Assembly: GCA_947568835.1 (NCBI GenBank)
Contig: OX387605.1
Span: 17,674,418 to 17,738,417 of the forward strand
From: Protonemura montana
Taxonomy: Eukaryota; Arthropoda; Insecta; Plecoptera; Nemouridae
DNA length: 64,000 nucleotides
Reading direction: 5' to 3'
Part shown: positions 60,770 to 64,000 of the stretch, piece after piece
Numbering within the stretch: position 1 is the first letter of the stretch
How the letters are laid out: each line of letters begins with the position of its first letter
Notes under the pieces: generated by a model
What the model saw: only the letters and a program-made list of their open reading frames with translations
What the model was told of the DNA's origin: nothing
Database searches by the model: none
Position numbers and translations under genes: made by a program

Positions 60770-62330
60770 TGTTAGAAAATCCGAAAACTCCGAAGAGTTT
60801 TCTTTGGAACTTGCTACCCATTACAATAAAAGTGAATAGTTTTCGCCACAACACAACAGCGAAGGGTAAGCAAAAGCTGCGATCCAATCGTAACATTTTG
60901 TCGAGAATGATGTTGCATATAACTATCAAAGATTTACAAGACTACCGCCAAGTTTCTAACTACTTCTAGGCAAAGTTTACAAGTAAATAGTATAACAATG
61001 CTTCATGTCGGCTAGGAAACTATCTTCAAAACCATACATGTATAGCTGCACACTATCACTCTTACTCGAAATACGTATAAAGAAATAAAAGTAGTTGCAG
61101 ATATTTCAGATACCTAGAAATGGGTTCACTAGGAAGGCTTGGTTAACGCGATCACATCCACAACACATCATTTCGAATAAACTAAAGAAAGTAATGGGTA
61201 AATATCGACGAAACAAATTTCCTATCTCGAAAATAACTATGTTAGTAGTATCATGTTATAGCATGCTCGTCCTTCATAGGTCCATCAACCACGCTATCCG
61301 ATTAAAGCTGTGTTATAACATGAAAACAGTGAAACCAATTAACCATCTCATCTAAATCAACAATGTTTCAATTATAGTGGCTCTTTGATAAAATAATCAA
61401 CGTCATCATTCGTTAATTCCCTGCCAGTCCACCCACCGCATGCCCAGGTTTCTTATGACACAATTATCAGCTTATGCCATCGAGAAAATGTCGGACCATG
61501 CTTGGCCACATGGAATAGAAATGCCACTCAACGAATGTCAGTCTTCGTCCTTCTGGAATTAACATAGCGACGCAGGGAATCTAAATAACTTTCCGAATAA
61601 TCTACTTAATGCGAATGTATCAATCAAAGAAACATCGGTGTTACACGGGGTTTATAATTGACAGAACCCTATTTGTAGAATAAAACGTAGCACATTCGAA
61701 CTAGTAACTCGTCGAAATTCATTACTATAAACTCAGAAAGTAAACGAAATGCATGTCACATACAGGCACGGAAAATTGCTACTGTGTATAACATTATGGT
61801 GCCACGAACACAAAATAAAAAAGAGAAATATCTGACTGTTGACACAATCCCGAAATTGACCTGTTTTATTTTTGATGTATGATTTTCGAATTGCAGCCAA
61901 GTAAATGTGTTTGTGTCCTGACCCAATTTAAAATTTCGTATGAAACGAGCTAGTAAATTTGGTGCTACTGTTACTTTGGGGGCTGAAACAATCAAGTAAT
62001 GACATGGCGAGCTGGCTGCACGAAGGGTGGGAACAATAATTACATTTTGTGCTTTGGCCCTTATGTCTAGCTATCCTGGCAAGGTGATTGTGAGGTGTGA
62101 TTGTGACTCAAGTAATTGAAAGGAGATTCACCAAGCACTAGACTTCCACTGCATTTAAAGAGGTCATTACATTTTAAAATTGAATCTTACAACTTATTCT
62201 TGGTCTATAATTTTGAATTGAGAGACAACTTGAATAAAAATGCCACAACCCTGTGTGGTTATCAAAGTTGCCGGTTATCGACTAGAATGCATCTAACAAT
62301 CATTATCCTATAAAATAACACAGACAAATT
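60770..62330. other. No recognised gene
   Basis: AT-rich. Basic, chance-length frames occur at 60769-60969 and 61095-61355 on plus; the latter follows a TATTTCAG acceptor-like site. Neither is recognised. Confidence 0.5.
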
Positions 62331-62336
62331 GTTTGA

Positions 62337-62385
62337 CACCTAGCACCTAGTTCCTAGTTCCTAGTTCCTAGTTCCTAGCACCTAG
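62337..62385. repeat. 7-bp tandem repeat, seven copies
   Basis: CACCTAG and TTCCTAG units follow each other in the order CAC, CAC, TTC four times, CAC. The array abuts the next 17-bp array without spacer. Confidence 0.95.
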
Positions 62386-62549
62386 TAATGTAGTCATGTA
62401 AGTAATGTAGCCATGTGGGTAATGTAGTCATGTAAGTAATGTAGTCATGTAAGTAATGTAGTCATGTAAGTAATGTAGTCATGTAAGTAATGTAGCCATG
62501 TAAGTAATGTAGCCATGTAAGTAATGTAAGTAAGTAATGTAGTTGTGAA
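62386..62549. repeat. 17-bp tandem repeat, about 9.5 copies
   Basis: TAATGTAGTCATGTAAG repeats with exact 17-bp spacing from 62386 to 62521. Variants carry GCC for GTC (copies 2, 7 and 8) and GGG for AAG (copy 2). Copy 9 lacks 4 bp and copy 10 is partial. Confidence 0.95.
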
Positions 62550-64000
62550 CGTATTCCAATGATTTTGTCAATTCGGGTTGACGGAGGAGCCTTGTACTAC
62601 AGCTATTTTTTTATATGTAAATTATGTGGCTGCTCGTCATACCACTGTACAAGAGATTAGACTTTCTCTAGGCATCGTATTTTAAGTTCGTACAAAACCA
62701 TAATTTTAAGAGGAATATTCCTCTAGAGACGAGCTAGTGCAAGGCAAAGTTGAACAAACTGAACTTATTTACTAGTAAAACAAATTTATTTGTCCGTCAG
62801 ATATTTTGCTTCTGCTTGAATAGACGCTTCTGCGTTTCAGTATCAGTTTAGTCTGTCTTATTTTTCTTCTCGATTAATAATTGATCCGAAGTCTCTCGAA
62901 TGCTTGAGTTATTTAAAAAAAAAAAACGCCATAAAACTACAATTATAACACATAATAAGCTATAACCATTAACCTCCAAACTCTTTGGCACTCGACATAC
63001 AGCCAGTTCAACAAATTATCTGTAATTTCATAAATTTAAGCGCAATTTCCAATCACCGCTTCTCACACGGGCAAATCGTTGCAATTAAACCGTATTTGAA
63101 GGCCAAACCAAGGTATTGCACGTAACGAGAGAAACCCATACAGCTTACTCATACATGTAATAATTGCAATCAATTTTCACAATCCGATCTCACCTGCACG
63201 ACATAGGTGATGGAGAACATGCAAAAACTTCCCGTCGAAACCGCTTGTAAATCTATTCTTGGAAGCGTTTAACAGACGACGACGTTAACTTGAAGATAAC
63301 GGTGCATTTGTGCCATTCGACGCCTGTAATTATGCATGGACGTCGGTATAGTAACGATTATGATTATGGCGCCCGTCAAAGTGTTGGTGCGTGCGTTGGC
63401 CGCTCCAAGCGCTCAGGTCTAGTGGAATCTCTGATGCATGACGTACTTTTGCCGTTTGCCATTTGCTGTCGTCACGACCTATCGCACATTGCTCAGCTGT
63501 GTATGCTTCTGCATCCAACCGTGAATTCCGTTGCATGCTGGGCGTATAATTATTGGAAAAATGCAACAACTGTATCAGTGCCTGGTTTACAGTGTAGGAA
63601 ATTGTGTATGTTGATATGCTAAAACATAATAAAAATATGCATACGATGTTATTACTAAAGCCAAAAAAACATCTCAATTTTGTATGAAAATGTAGGTATG
63701 ATATAATGCATTATCATAGAAGCACCTGCTTCGTGTAAATTATACTACGTCAACACATAAATCAGCGGGATAGAACAATTAATCACTTGATAACAGACCG
63801 TGAATCAGATTTTTTGAGAGTTTGTGAAGCTATGCATATTTTGTTTGAAAAGTGCTTTTACCCGAGACAAACATATTTTCTTACCGCTGAATGCTTTAAG
63901 AAATAAAAACGAAAAATACACGAATTTTTGGTAAAAGGAACAACCTGGATTTCTGTTTTAATCGTCCCAAACCCCTTATTAATTTCAAAATACCAGCACA
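62550..64000. other. No recognised gene
   Basis: AT-rich. A patch at 63290-63622 is open on both strands (110 and 115 codons) but matches nothing I know. Confidence 0.5.

Overview
This window reads as nuclear DNA of a eukaryote, most likely an arthropod with a large, gene-poor genome. It is roughly 60% A+T by eye. It has no dense collinear genes, ribosome-binding sites or operons, and no recognised tRNA or rRNA gene. It does contain microsatellites, a satellite-like array, a tRNA-derived SINE-like piece, a possible LINE 3' tail, and a block at about 35.8 kb that resembles, from memory, a repeat common in insects and crustaceans. I cannot place the organism more finely. The longest uninterrupted frame is 190 codons, in a GC-rich low-complexity stretch. 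At this base composition one frame of about 140 codons is expected by chance across six frames of 64 kb, so open-frame length alone supports no gene. I recognise no complete protein-coding gene.

Layout. 0-9 kb: mostly featureless AT-rich DNA, a GC3-rich candidate terminal exon (5934-6025), a possible transposase helix-turn-helix remnant (6.4 kb), and a TATA-plus-first-exon candidate (8.7 kb). 9-24 kb: GC islands, a short element in three spaced copies (17.06-17.43 kb) with a fourth inverted at 33.8 kb, a tRNA-like SINE head (20.4 kb), the first copy of a ~300 bp dispersed repeat (21.2 kb), and a possible non-LTR retrotransposon tail (22.98-23.35 kb). 24-45 kb: a possible exon (29.3 kb), the second copy of the ~300 bp repeat (34.3 kb), the arthropod-type repeat (35.8 kb), GC-rich proline/arginine-type open frames (38.6-39.7 kb), a zinc-finger-like remnant (41.2 kb) and a 62-nt foldback (41.9 kb). 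45-64 kb: GC minisatellites, a 54-codon reading frame for a single-pass membrane microprotein (53.1 kb), the dominant feature, a 31-copy 53-bp tandem array (55676-57327) with a nested palindrome just beyond its end, and minisatellites at 60.6 and 62.3-62.5 kb.

No pathway or gene system can be assembled from what is visible. The best leads are the very homogeneous 53-bp array, whose only common variant switches a perfect 10-bp palindrome on and off, the four-copy 17/33.8 kb element, and the 53.1 kb microprotein frame. All exon calls are hypotheses that need transcript or homology evidence.
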